Origin: Undaria pinnatifida
Taxonomy: Eukaryota > Sar > Phaeophyceae > Laminariales > Alariaceae
Direction of reading: 5' to 3'
Assembly (NCBI GenBank): GCA_012845835.1
Contig: JABAKD010000013.1
Span: forward strand, 4,958,628-5,022,627
Length of the DNA: 64,000 nucleotides
The position numbers and the translations under genes were made by a program. Shown here piece after piece: positions 36,225-48,400 of this stretch (the stretch's first letter is position 1; every line of letters begins with the position of its first letter). The notes beneath the pieces were generated by a model, which saw only the letters and a program-made list of their open reading frames with translations, was not told the origin of the DNA and did not search any database.

Positions 36225-38749
36225 TGGGTGTTCTTGGGCCCTTCTATTTACGACTTGTGATCGGGTCAGCTGATACTTGCTACACCTCGTACCTGGTAAA
36301 CGGTAGAGGCTCAGCAATTGTTTTTTTAGGCTCCTCAATTGAAAAGAGAGCTCACACCCCACCCTAAAAAAGCTGTTGTGGAGTAAACTGAAACAGCAGC
36401 CCGACGAACAAGCCCATGGGCCAGGTGTACAAGCAAATTATACTGCTATATAGATCACAAATTGTGACAATCTGACGATTTTGTGGGGTTGAGGAGAACC
36501 CATATTTTTCCGAACAAAATGTTGCCAAAATGTGCTACCTCGATCGTAGCACGCTGAGAAAGTACCCACACACACCATGTCCGCAATCTCCATTATTATC
36601 GCGGACTACGTTTGTCATTGGAAGCAAACCATATGTGGATTCCGCAGTTGCGCATCCCGCTATTGCACATGCGTATGTTTTCAGTGTAGGCCATTTTCGG
36701 GCCGAGGAAAAGAGCTCCTTGGGCTTATTCTGCCTTGAATTTCGTGTTGTATTAATAGTACTATACGCACCACAGTAATAATGCCACGCACCATTTTACA
36801 ACGTTCCAGAAACGCCGGATGTTCCGTATAGAAGAGGGTAGATTCTTCTGTTATATATAATGATAATAATTCGCGAAACCTCCCCGGAATGAATGATAAT
36901 GTAGGGAAGGGACATTGTAACGAATGTAACAACAGAACGTTGATCAAGTACCCCGAACGTGATGAAGACCACACCACAGGGGGGAGCTGGGGGAAGGAAT
37001 GTGATAATATTCAGTAAGGAATTTTTTGGTTTCGGGGGGGCAAAGGCTTAACGATTAATACCCTCTCGTGGCTCCGAACTTTTTACATTTTGAATATATT
37101 TCATCGTACCTAACGTGCCACTTTTATGGACACCCGGTGACCTATAAATAAATATTCATCGTGAGGTTATAACCTGAAACAAGTGCTACTACTGAAGAAG
37201 ATGGAACCAGGACCTGCAAATCTCGGTGTTGAGTTTTTTCCCCCGAGAGACAGCACCTAACAGCCCAGAGCGCTTTACTTATAGCGCGGGTGCGCACAAC
37301 TCGACGGTACTGAGGAGTGGACGAGAGGAAGAAATTGCTGAATATGTTTTGTGATAGAGATGAAGGCGCGTACCGTGGTGGAGAGGGCGGTGAAGAGCCC
37401 GCTTGGTGACCCGGATATGAGCTATGCATGAAGGGTGCAGGTTGAAGGGGAAATAAAACATGTTAGGAGAGCAGATTACATGGCATCATGGTGAGCAAAA
37501 CATAAAACTGAGGAATATAGAACAGCAATCACGGTGTAGCCGGGCCGTATGCCTAGACTTTTTTCCTGGCGGCGTGTGCATTAATGAGTAAACTACGGCG
37601 CTCCACGTACATACAGCATTTTGCAACGCATTACGAGAAAAAAAATCCGCACAAAGAATGCGGAAATCGGATTGTAAAATTGTGATACTCTGATATGATG
37701 CAATATTTTCTTGTCAATAACTTGCGTAGAAATGTTTCTTCTGTGCGAGTATGTGTTGTTACTTTCATAGAGGGACTGTCAGGTAGTACTATATGTTTGG
37801 TGTGGCTCAAGAAATCTGGAAAAAAAATTCACCTGTAGACACCTGGATGGACCACAACACCCAATAATCAGATAAAAAATACCTATAAAACCCAAGTATG
37901 ATAGGAACGGCCAGCATCTGGGCTGGCCCGTTTTTATCGCCCCTTCTACCTCTTTACGACCCCTCCCCCAACATTTTACATCAGGCTAACCCGAACCGAT
38001 TGGGCCCGCTCCAATTTACAGCGGGGCAATATTTCACTCACACCGCCCAACTATCACGCGGACGTGTTCAACCGTGTCCCCCCGCTCTCTTGAGCGGCAG
38101 AGTGGGCGGGTGAGAAACGCGATCAACCGTGAAGGGCACGCTGTCGGCCCCTGTGCTAAGGGGTCAATCCGGTGATGCCACTATACCGTCTATGGCCAGG
38201 GCGGCGGGTGCTCTCGAGGCTCGAAGCTCTGACCATGGGCTATCGTTTCGTCTGTCCAACATCCCCGTTTTTTCTGAATTCCACAACGCCTCTACGAAAC
38301 CCCACATTCCTTTCGGAAGGTTACAGTTTTCGTGCACTTCAGCGCGAGACTGGCGGGAATGGTTTTCCCGGGAGACGGCTGCCTATGGCGAGAATGCACT
38401 TAGCACAGCGTATACGCAACAGTACATCTTACAGCTCAGTACTATGCAACAACTGCTGCAGTGTTTACCCGCATAATTAACACCGAGACTTATTATACCA
38501 ATTTCCAAGGGATAAAGTTTCACGGCGGCAATACTGAAGCCATTAAGAAATGGTGCTGCTTCTGCTGAAAGAGCCGCAGTGCGTCTAATTCAGGTGACTC
38601 CAAACCATTTTCGATTCTTCAACAAGTTATTTCAGGATGTGAGTTTGTTTGTGACGGAGGTATACGCCCTCCGGCGCCACCTTTTAAAACATTCCACCTA
38701 CTGCATGTACACAGCATCCCCCGACCACTAATAATTCCACCCCCAAGTG

Positions 38750-39330
38750 CTGGTTTGTGGATTTCCGGTAATAAGGGTATGGGGGTCTTACAGAACTTCC
38801 AGTAGTTTCGGGTGCGGCTATGGAAAGGTTTCAGAACTTCCAGAAGTTCCGGGTATTGTGGCACAGGCATGCCGAACTCGGAGAAATTCCGGGCGGGTAC
38901 AAAACGTTATGTACCCGTACCTCGGGTATTGTGACACGGGTCTTACAGAACTAACAGACGTTTCGGGTACGGGTATGAAGGTCTTACATAACTTCCATAA
39001 ATTCCGGGTGTTGTTGCACGGGCGTGAAAAACTTCCAGAAGTTCCTGGCTGGTGTAAAACATGCTGTACCCGTACCCCGGGTCTTTGTGGCACCGGCGTA
39101 CAGAAGTTCCAGAATTTCCAGGTGTGGGTATGAGTGTCCTGCAAAAGTTATAGAAATTATTTGCAGGGTAGTACCCGGAGTAAATAGCCTGGGTATGGTT
39201 TTTTGGTACCCTACAGACAGAACGAAAATAGAATGTTCGGGTACAGGTATGAATGTCTTACAGAGCTCACGAACGTTCCGGGCACGGGTACCGTTGTGCA
39301 TAACTCACAGAAGTCCCAGATACGGGTAAT
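38750..39330 (+). repeat. Minisatellite with 155-bp higher-order unit, left part
   Basis: Built from variants of AACTTCCAGAAGTTCCGGGT alternating with GGTATTGTGGCACAGGC-like and GTACCCGTACCCCGGGT pieces. The last piece recurs at 38911 and 39066, 155 bp apart, each time after a stretch ending (A)AAAC-x-x-x-(A/C)TGT. The sub-units are themselves imperfect palindromes. Open frames across it are by-products of the repeat. Confidence 0.8.
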
Positions 39331-39339
39331 TCCCGCGCC

Positions 39340-40040
39340 TGAAAAGGGGGGAAGAACAAAATATTAGCTGGAAATAAAAGACACAATAATAACTAACTGT
39401 CGACGTATTTCTAAAAGCTGCGATTAGCATATATAGCATAAAACACTAATGCACTTATATAAAATAACACATACGTCTACTACTACTGTTCTTCGATAAC
39501 ACCGATCACACCATACATACCGTATCCCGCTGTGGCGCCTACAAAGTATTGTGGCGGTCGCAAGCACAATTTTTTACTAGCTCCATAAGCCAGGTGCGAC
39601 GACAAAGAAAAGGCAAAGCCATCGAAAACACAGAGAATAGTTCAAGACTTCGATGATATGATAGCGAGATCTGCCTTATTCCAACCGAAAAAAAAAAAAA
39701 AAATGACAATACGCAATACGTGTTTTCCCGAAAGGAGGAAAAAAAAACGCCGTTTCAAACAAACCGAATCGATTTCAATTCGTTTCAAAAGAAGAGTTCT
39801 TCGTTGAGTTAGTACGTTAGTATGTGCCCTTAGAAACGAATGAAAAACTACCAACAGGTGTTCTTATTGTATGATACGTAGTGCTTGCTGTTTTCGGTGT
39901 TCGGTTTGCGTAACGGACAAACATGACCATATTCTAGTTAACAATGCATAAGGCACACCGCTTGCGAATATGAGTTTCGAAAAAATATTTTATCTCACCG
40001 CTGGGGTGTTTTTTTTTTCAATTTAATAATACACTCTTCG
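39340..40040. mobile_element. Insertion splitting the minisatellite
   Basis: About 700 bp of AT-rich, non-repetitive sequence lies between two parts of the same minisatellite. Its right portion (about 39955-40025) includes a degraded copy of the retroposon-like core (TTGCGAATATGAGTTTCGAA). Exact ends and any target duplication are not visible. Confidence 0.4.
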
Positions 40041-40049
40041 GATAAAAAC

Positions 40050-40440
40050 CTGAATTAATACAAAGAGCTCCCCGGATATTGTGACGAAGGTATACCCGGA
40101 AACCTAATATTGTGCCACAGTCTTACAGGAGTCACAAAACTTCCGGGTATTCGTATGAGGATCTTACAGAACTTCCACAAACTTCGGGTACTAAACCTAA
40201 TATATCTCAGAACTTCTAGAAGTTGCGGGTATTGTGGCACAGGCGTATTATGTACATAACTCAGAGAAGTTCCCAGTGGTTAAAAATCATGCTGTACCCG
40301 TACCCCGGGTATGGTGGCCACGGATGTACAGAACTTCCAGTAGCTCCGGTTGCAGGTAGTTATGAATGTCATGCAAATTTTCCAGAAGTTCCGGGTACGG
40401 GTTGAAGTTCTTGGTGGGGTAACACCCGGGGAAAATACCC
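40050..40440 (+). repeat. Minisatellite with 155-bp higher-order unit, right part
   Basis: It resumes the pattern of 38750-39330, including AGAACTTCCA, GTTCCGGGTAC and GTACCCGTACCCCGGGTA (about 40295). It ends near the GTTGAAGTTCTTGGTGG block. Confidence 0.75.
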
Positions 40441-42265
40441 GGGTACTGTCTGTACGAACCTTATAATCCGTTTGCGCGTACATGAGTACGACGTGCACCC
40501 ACCGCTATTATTGTCACACTCTTCCCGCTGAGGATTTTACTCTTTCTTTAGAGCAAGGCACACTAGCTCATGCCACACGTTTCTTTTAAGAAGAGCAGCG
40601 GGGTTTATTTACGTGAGTACGCGTAACACCATCATAGGTTTGGACCAATTTTTTACGTGGCACCGGTGTCTCCCTCATCGGCTTGCGACGCCCGCGGGAT
40701 TTCACGTTACTACCCGCATCGCGAAGGGGAAAACCTTGTGTAATATGTTTCATTTTATGCCACTCAACGATCTGGTCCCCTGGATCGCCAAAAAAAGGTG
40801 GCAGGCTGTTCGTGTTTACGGCAAAGGAAGCACTAGTCTTCCGGGTGGGGTCGAGTTATTTATAGACTCAACCCAATCCAGGGCCAACCCTAACTGTATA
40901 ACGGCAACCCTAACCGAGCGAACTTCTGGGGCCCATGACGGGCAAAAAAACAGGCGAGAAACGCTGCTGCGCTGCTGTTGGAAAACTATGTATTATTCCG
41001 ATCTTCGGACTACCACACGGCCCTTGGCCAATGAGAGATCTCGCGTACTATGCGCCAAGATCCGGGCGGTCACATTGATTGTGAGGTCTTACTGCCATAA
41101 ACGCGCCCAAAAATTGACGGAAACAGGCGAGAAATGCGGTTGCGTGCTTTCAGCTTTGTTCATTATTATTGCTGATTTATATTCCGATTGATTGGCGGAC
41201 TATTAATAACACGCAGCCCTCTCGGCCCGGAATGGAACATACATACCATTTATCGCACGGCTACATTGTTAAATATAATATATAGGTCTGATATTTATTT
41301 AGATGCGCACTCGCATTATTATCGTAGGTAATCGCCGTGCTGTATTATTAATGGTTGAAATTCATGAATATCTTTGAATCTTCTCAGTCGCCCCCCGTCA
41401 CATTTCCGCGCCCACATCTCAACAAATGATATATCTCTGCCCACACACGCCTTTGTAGTATAGGTTATCCCGGGTACGGTGACACCAACAATCCACGAGT
41501 AGTGGCATGGTAATTCCTTGCGCCACGCTGACAGACAGGTCGATCTAGCAGTATTTAGATGTGTTCTAACATACCACGTGCTTGGACCATGTCTCCTATA
41601 CTACGGCAGCAAAATCACCTGTTTGTTGTACTTTTGGGACCTGCTTTTCACCACACTTTAGTGAAAAATTCAAAATTAGAATGTTCACGATGCCGATAGC
41701 GGCATGTTGTACGTGGCATATATTCGTATACCGCCGGCATATATACCCGGAGAGAGTAGCGGCAGTGAAATGAGAAGCTTAGTACATGGCATTGCTGCTG
41801 TGGTCGACAACCAAAAGTTCAACTACATAAAAAGAGCATACTGTGCATTACCGGCAAAGTCGATGGGAGCAGGGCAGTATGTACCTGGTACTACGATGTG
41901 GATTTCTGGGTGGACATGCGGCGAGGGGCGGAGAAACTCTGCAGGGTGTTTCGGATTAATACTGACAGGTCCAGCCGGGCCACAGAGGGTGTCCAGCTCA
42001 CGATTGACACTGGGTCCACACATTGGCGAAACACATCGGGGAGTTTATGAGTCCGCATCTCTCCAGATTTTTCGAGAAAAATCACACGCCGTAGCATTGA
42101 TCGAAATCCCACACATCGGCAAAAACAACCGTCAAGTTTCGATAGTTTAGGCAACGACATGGGGTAATCTTGTCGCTGACTGTCCTCATAGTCTACTACT
42201 CCTGACGAAAAACCTTCCGCGCTTGAATTCCTGTATGCCCGACGTGATACCGCTCGCAGTGATAT

Positions 42266-42428
42266 GCACAAACACCACACCACACCACCCCATCCCAACT
42301 CATCAACCACGCATACATCCAACCACGAAGCATCAAGCCCTACCGCGAAAAAAAAAAAACGTGCGAGCAATATAGTCTACACAGTACATATCGAGGAGTA
42401 CCCACTGCACCTTTGTAACAGATCCAAA
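42266..42428 (+). promoter_or_regulatory. Conserved upstream region of copy 3
   Basis: It has the CACACCACACC/ACCCC tract, the CCACGCATACATCC block and TATAGTCTA (42371-42379) in the same order as before copy 2. A run of A (42349-42359) is specific to this copy. Probable promoter and 5' UTR; the transcription start cannot be placed. Confidence 0.45.
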
Positions 42429-45400
42429 ATGACCACCACGACATTGCTTCAGGTGGTTGCCATCATAAGCCTCGTTGCAGCCAGGCCAGTCGATGCTGCA
42501 GACACAGCCTCCCCCAACGACGCCATCGACAAGCCAGACTGCGACTCCAGCATCACAGTGTCCATCCGATACTCCTCATCGTCGGAACGGCTGTACCTCG
42601 AGTCCGACGACGGCTCTACTCGTGGTGGCTGCGTGACCCTCACAGAAATCTGGGAGGATCTAGACGGGAGCGCGCCATTGTACGCTGTGGACGCTGACAG
42701 CGGGGAAGTGAGCGACACCGCGACCGGAACTTGGCTTCTCACGGAGAGTCTCTACGTTGAAGACGGTATTACTCTGCAGGTGACTCACACGTATCAATAT
42801 CTCCGTTGATTGGTGTTTTCTTTAATATTTTTCAGCGACGTTGTAAGCATGGTGAGAGTATATGTGTTGGTCTGGGACGCGTGTTAACGGTAAAAGAGCA
42901 CTTTGGGAACGATCACATCATTTCTGCGTGAAATGGCTGTTCCAGCGAGAGGAGATGCCTAGTAGTGCCGTCGATTTTTTCGGCAGCATGTTTCGTTAAA
43001 TTCCTAGCTGGTGCGGTGTTTCATCAGGATGTGCCAACTACTGCACCTGGAATACGTATGTTGAGGATGCCGCCAAGACAGTATGTATGTGCGTGATGTA
43101 AAATTCTCTTTGAGGCAAGAAGGGCAACAAAATACAGGTGCAAAATTCTACTGTAGCACTTGTTCCAGCGCCCGTGTGTAGGAGAAAAAATGTTTTCAGC
43201 AGCGGCGACGTTGTTGATTTCAAAACGTGGAATCTGTGACATTGCAATGATGGAAAACATTTAAATGAACCTGTGTAGCACATTGATTGGCGTGACGAGC
43301 ACCGCACAACGGAATGCGTGCACGTAAAAAGAACCCGGGTGTTCCACTACGTAAGGTTTAAACGTAGCATCATGACGCCGACCACCGCTGAAAGACCCAC
43401 CACCAAATCTATAGGTACCCTTTCGTAGAAGATTGGCCAGTAACAGGGGTGATTCCGGACGCCTCTTCTACGTTCGGCGCTTTTTATCGATGAGATAGGT
43501 TCTCAGGAGTAATAGTATGCACACGTCTTCTGGCGAACGGTGTCGGTTTGTCATGGCCAAAAGCAACAAACATCTGCGTCACCATGGGATATTTTGAAGT
43601 ATACTCTATACCAGCAACTTCGTTGTGTATAGACTAGATATAAACCTAAAACCCCCGTGGTTACCTGGTTGCACGGACTGACGTATTCATAGTAGTCTAC
43701 ATACATCGTTGTTATTTTTTTGCAGGTACACGGTACCTCCGCCGGGGGTGGCGCGGACGAGCTGCGATTGAAGAGCACGAGCGACACCTACATCAACCTG
43801 CGAGGCCATGGAGGAAGCCTCGACTTCGTGAGCACCAAGGTGTGTCCAATTTCAACAGCACTGCCCAGGTTGTACGTTTGGTCGTGCTCCGCATACGTGA
43901 TGATGCCCATAATATCCATATGTGATACCATACGATTATGCCCGAGGTATCGTACTTGTATGTAGTTGTTTTCTAGACTTGTAACTCTGATGAAACAGTA
44001 CCATGTCCATATTTCTAAGGACATGTAGATCTCAGATGGAACATCCGCCTTTTTTTGTGCTTGTTTGGCCTACACTGCACAAACCTCCGTCGACCTCTTG
44101 CGCATCCTATACCCACATACATGTATGTGTCGGATGAATTGTTGTACTGCAGGGAATTACACTGCCAAAAAATATAACTTTGGCAAACTACCGAAACGGA
44201 CGTCGCCCCTACTATGTACTCGTAGCGGTACAGCGGCACGGGCACCCCACCCGTTCACTGCCAAAAAAAACGTACAAGAGCGAAGAAGAGTGGAAACTAT
44301 GCTCGCCAATATGTTGCTAACCACCAGGCGATCACGTACACCGATCATGACAGCGGTATAAACAAACATGCAAATACCCACGTACCAGGTGTACACATTG
44401 GGAAACCTATTTGTAAGCAAGGACGACGGCACACATTGGATCACACGAGAAAATTCCACTCCTTTTCCAGCCGTAGAGGCTACGATATGGGGTTTAAACA
44501 GTATCACGAAATTTAGGGATTATCCGCAAACGCCTACGAGAGTTCCGAGTAATAATTTTCGAGCAAAGTTACCGAGCACGCGTGTGCGTCTTTCGTTTTG
44601 GCCTCCGTTGGGTTTACGATGGTGTTCTGTTTTCTTTCTGTCATGCGCCCTCGCGAAGAAAAATGGGAATGCCATATATATGCCATATATAGACAATATA
44701 TTTTCCGGCTTTTTGTTGCTCAAACGCCCCACCTACTATCGAAGTCCGCAAAGGTAATGAACACCTCCACGCACTGGATATCACCTCATTATCTTTCTAG
44801 AGCCATCCATGCCGCTGCTGCAATTCCTCCCCCCCTGGCCCCCCCTCCCCCTCCTTGCCCACCACCCGCACCATCGCCTAGACCTAGCACCACACGTATA
44901 CCGAACCCCTACACCTATGCGACCTAACCCCCCCCCCCCCCCACCCCCCACCCCCCACCTCCCCGGCCCCCACCTCCCCACCCACCCACCCCAACCCCAC
45001 CCCGTCGAGCGCTCCGCCCTTTACTCACTAGTTGAACGACTTACAGGATAAACATGATAACCTTGTGCATTCTTTCCATAACCGTCACATTTATTCCCGC
45101 AAAAGAATGTATAGTTTCCACGCACAGATTGAGCTGCCCCCCCCTCCTCCCGTCCCCCAATGATAAACTGGTGCATTCTTTCCAAAACCGTCAGATTTAT
45201 CCCCTTGAAGGATTTGTAGTTTCCACGCACGAATTGAGCTGCCCCCCCCCCCCCCCCCCCCCCCCCCCTCCCCCCGCTTCCTTTTAATCAAAACCAGGCC
45301 CCCACGTCCATCAAAACTCCACCCTCCCGTCACAGGTTATTCGAATTACAGGATCCACTTGATAAACGGATGCATTTCCTTCCACAGCTGTCAGATTTTG

Positions 45401-48400
45401 TCCCCCTCGGAAACGGATTTTTATAGTTTCCGCGCACAGACTGACTTACATCACCCTGTTGACCCTGATAGCTACACTGTAGTTGCAAGGGGAGTCGCCG
45501 ACCTATATCCTTAATTTGAGGACACACAACTCGTAATGCGCGCGATCGGAGTAGCACACACAGCTTGCAAAGATGAGTTTCGACAAAATATTCGATCTCA
45601 CAGCTGGAGTGCATTTTCATTTTTTTTCAAATAATATAGACTATGATTATGGTGGAGAAAAATATACTAATACTTTCACAACAACAAAAAGGAGGTATAC
45701 CTGGTCCCTTGTGAACCAAAACTTGATACAATGGTACATCATTTTGGGTTTTACATTGTTAGTACCTTTCCCCCCCCCTTCCCCATCCTTTAATTTTTTC
45801 TGTTTCTGCCCATCTTCCCATTAATTTTGCTTCTATTTCGTATCGTTTATTTATATACTACTGCTGTAATTTGTCTGGTGCGCCAGCCTGCCTTGCTTTA
45901 CGTTCCAACCTCGTATGAATTTTAGAGTGTGACATTCCATTGCCAGGCAACATATATGTACTCTTGCAACTAACTGCTGTATTTGCGACGTGTATCTGTG
46001 TCTTGTGCCAAGTGGTTTGTGACCGCTGAGCTCGGTTCCTGAATAGAGGGTATCGGCAGTGACACTCGTTGTGCTGGACTTCGACTGGTGGAAAATGACT
46101 TGAACAGGAAGAACGCTTGCGACCTAAACGCCAGCTAGAGCCCTAAGATTGGCAAAACAAAAGAGCCCTACGGAACAGGTAGATAATTCAAGTCGATAGC
46201 GACTCTTTGCCCGAGTTCTAACCACCAATCCGGTAGCCGACCACCCGACAAGAACCGTACCCAGACCAGCTCGTCCAGCCGTAAAACAGAATTATTCCGT
46301 GGTATAGACGTTTTTACAACCATTTGGAAATACTAGGACCTCGAATTTTGCAGCAGTGTTCCCGAGCTTGCGGCGCGTATGCAGCAGTCAAAATGTTTCG
46401 AATCCGAGTTGTTTTCGAGGAAGTCAATATTGAGTGTATTCCAACACTTACTTATTGGGGTGTCCCGATACTAAATTCTGGACGAACGCCTTAAAAAAAC
46501 ATGCACAGCAGCAGTGGATTTGGCTGATTTTTGGTGTGAACATTCCTTAAGGCGTGACGAAACGATCGATATCCACGGTATCGGCTAACTCGTTGTATAT
46601 AGAGAAATATGACGTGTCTACTATCTGCAATACAAAGTCAGGATGTTTCGAGGAGGGACGCAATATCTAGATTTGCCAACCCCACCTATCGATTTTACTC
46701 TTTTTTTTCAGCACACACACTACACGTGATTCGCATCGCTTTCGTCTACAGCTCTCCAAAGGATGGGGTCACGGCTGGTTTTTATTTTTCCCCTCGCTTT
46801 TTGGCGAAAACGTGATCCGGATATTTCTTGATACAATCAAATACTCTGGCCATTTAAGCAAAATGAAAGCTTGACCCCTTTCGAAATGTTCGGTTGTACT
46901 CAAAGGGAGCTCCATGCAAAAGTTCAGAGTCTCGAAATGCATAAAATTACGCTGGGAAATGCCTCCCAATACAGCATGATCCTCTCGGCCGGACCAGCTC
47001 TCGTAGCCCTACCCCGAACAGTATGGGGTGATCTGTGCTTGGATGCTGTGCGTGAAGGCTCAACTACGCTAGCTTGCATGCGATGCTCAGATCCGACTGG
47101 ATTGGAATGCTGTTGGGGAATAAGAAGTGCTTATTGAGCCGCTTGTAAGAAAAATTCTCTTGGACAATAAAAAGTGAGGAAACTAGCACCTTAAGTAGAA
47201 AAAAGGCGTGTCTACAGAGTCTGGACACCCTCAAAAAGCTTTGTGTCAGGCAAGTGTTTAAGAGTAAAACAGCAACCAATAACAGTTGAAAGCTAGCCTA
47301 AGTGACCCACCACTAGAACGCCTTTTGACAGTTAACCTCAGTAACAGGCACGGCGTTGTCTTTTAGGCCAATGGAGTAGTCATATGATGTCTTCCTTTTA
47401 CTTGATTTGAGTATCACCACAACTGGGGTAAAATGTGACCAAGAGTGCCGAATTTCGGTTCTTGCCCAAAGCTAAGACGTGGGGCCGTTTCAAGGACACC
47501 ATATTATTGATATAGGTAAACTTGACCTAGGATACGATGCATGCTAACGTATACCAGGTACAGGATGTAGCTTCCTTGTTTTCGCACTCATCGCATCCAG
47601 CGTGCTGTTGACAAACCGATGTTTTACTACCGGTAACGGGGTTTACAAGTAACTGGGTTCGGCTCCCCGCCCCGCGTACTGTGCTGCTTGATTTCCAACC
47701 AACATTTTCCGTCACCTTCGCGCTTCAGGTGTTCGCGTGGGACACCGACAACAACGCCGTCGACGAAGACGAAGACGATGGTCGCTCGTTCATCAGCGTC
47801 CTCTCGGAGGTCATCACCGACGACGACGAGGATTGCGACGGTAGGGCCAAGAACGAGATGGGGGAGGGAAGAATGGACATCGACGACAGCGAAATGGCGT
47901 ACCTCGGGTTCTACGACTCCGAGAGCTACGGGCTTACTTGGAAGGTGAGAGGTGGCACATTCCCCGTAGAACGAGGAATGGTTGCTGTTGCTTCATGCCC
48001 CGTACAGGACTGTAGTAGGTACCGTGTTGCCGATGGTCGTTACTTTACTCACCATGGTGTTAGGGATCGATATAAAGCATCAGAGACATGACGGTCGGAT
48101 GGCGATTGAGATTAGCGTGCTGGAATCCTCCTTTTCAATGACTGTGGCTTTCGATTTTCCTATTAGGACAATTGTGGTATGTTGTGGTCTGCTCGTGCAC
48201 ATGTCGCGGATGCCGTTCAATCAAAGAAATGATCGACGTATGGACATTATATATTTCTTGTAATTAGCATCCTGTGCTGAGTCTGGAACACCGAAAGACA
48301 CGTTGTACGACCGCGGGAGATATCGGTATCCCTGAATGTTTTTGGTACCGTGGTGTAGTTTGATACGTACTAACTGCTGTACTCGTGAGGATTAACCTAA

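Larger units (their letters stand above)
28664..42428. other. Intergenic spacer 2, between copies 2 and 3
   Basis: 13.8 kb without a convincing gene, collinear with spacer 1 apart from an insertion of about 2.7 kb (about 38.65-41.38 kb). That insertion carries a minisatellite in two parts, a degraded copy of the retroposon-like element and a 192-codon ORF of unknown origin. Also visible are a 14-bp tandem repeat at 36183 and TACCTGGTA at 36290 and 41882. Confidence 0.8.
43840..47728 (+). other. Copy 3 intron 2, expanded by C-rich repeats
   Basis: 3.9 kb, the longest intron in the window. Its extra sequence is the pyrimidine-rich segment 44815-45300, a three-unit tandem repeat (45045-45450) and a retroposon-like element (about 45465-45630). 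The last part aligns with intron 2 of copies 1 and 2 (GGATTGGAATGCTGTT near 47100 and blocks before exon 3). Confidence 0.75.

Noticed and set aside
38820-39130. Heat-shock elements in the 38.8-kb minisatellite
   Set aside because: TTCCAGAAGTTCC has TTC and GAA separated correctly, but the next TTC follows after one base rather than two, so it is not a canonical alternating array.
40613-41191. 192-codon ORF on the + strand
   Set aside because: No recognised domain. It lies in a spacer-2-only insertion next to minisatellite, contains an imperfect internal duplication (AAACAGGCGAGAAA at 40950 and 41124), and has no counterpart in spacer 1. It could be an orphan gene but nothing supports it.
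42449-42742. Antisense ORFs opposite epimerase exons (also 18397-18753, 28372-28608, 51284-51520, 25824-26141)
   Set aside because: They are shadows of GC-rich, strongly biased codons on the sense strand, recur in each copy only because the exons are conserved, and cross the exon edges.
44781-45333. Pro-rich (+) and Gly/Arg-rich (-) ORFs
   Set aside because: They are translations of the C-rich tract and homopolymers.
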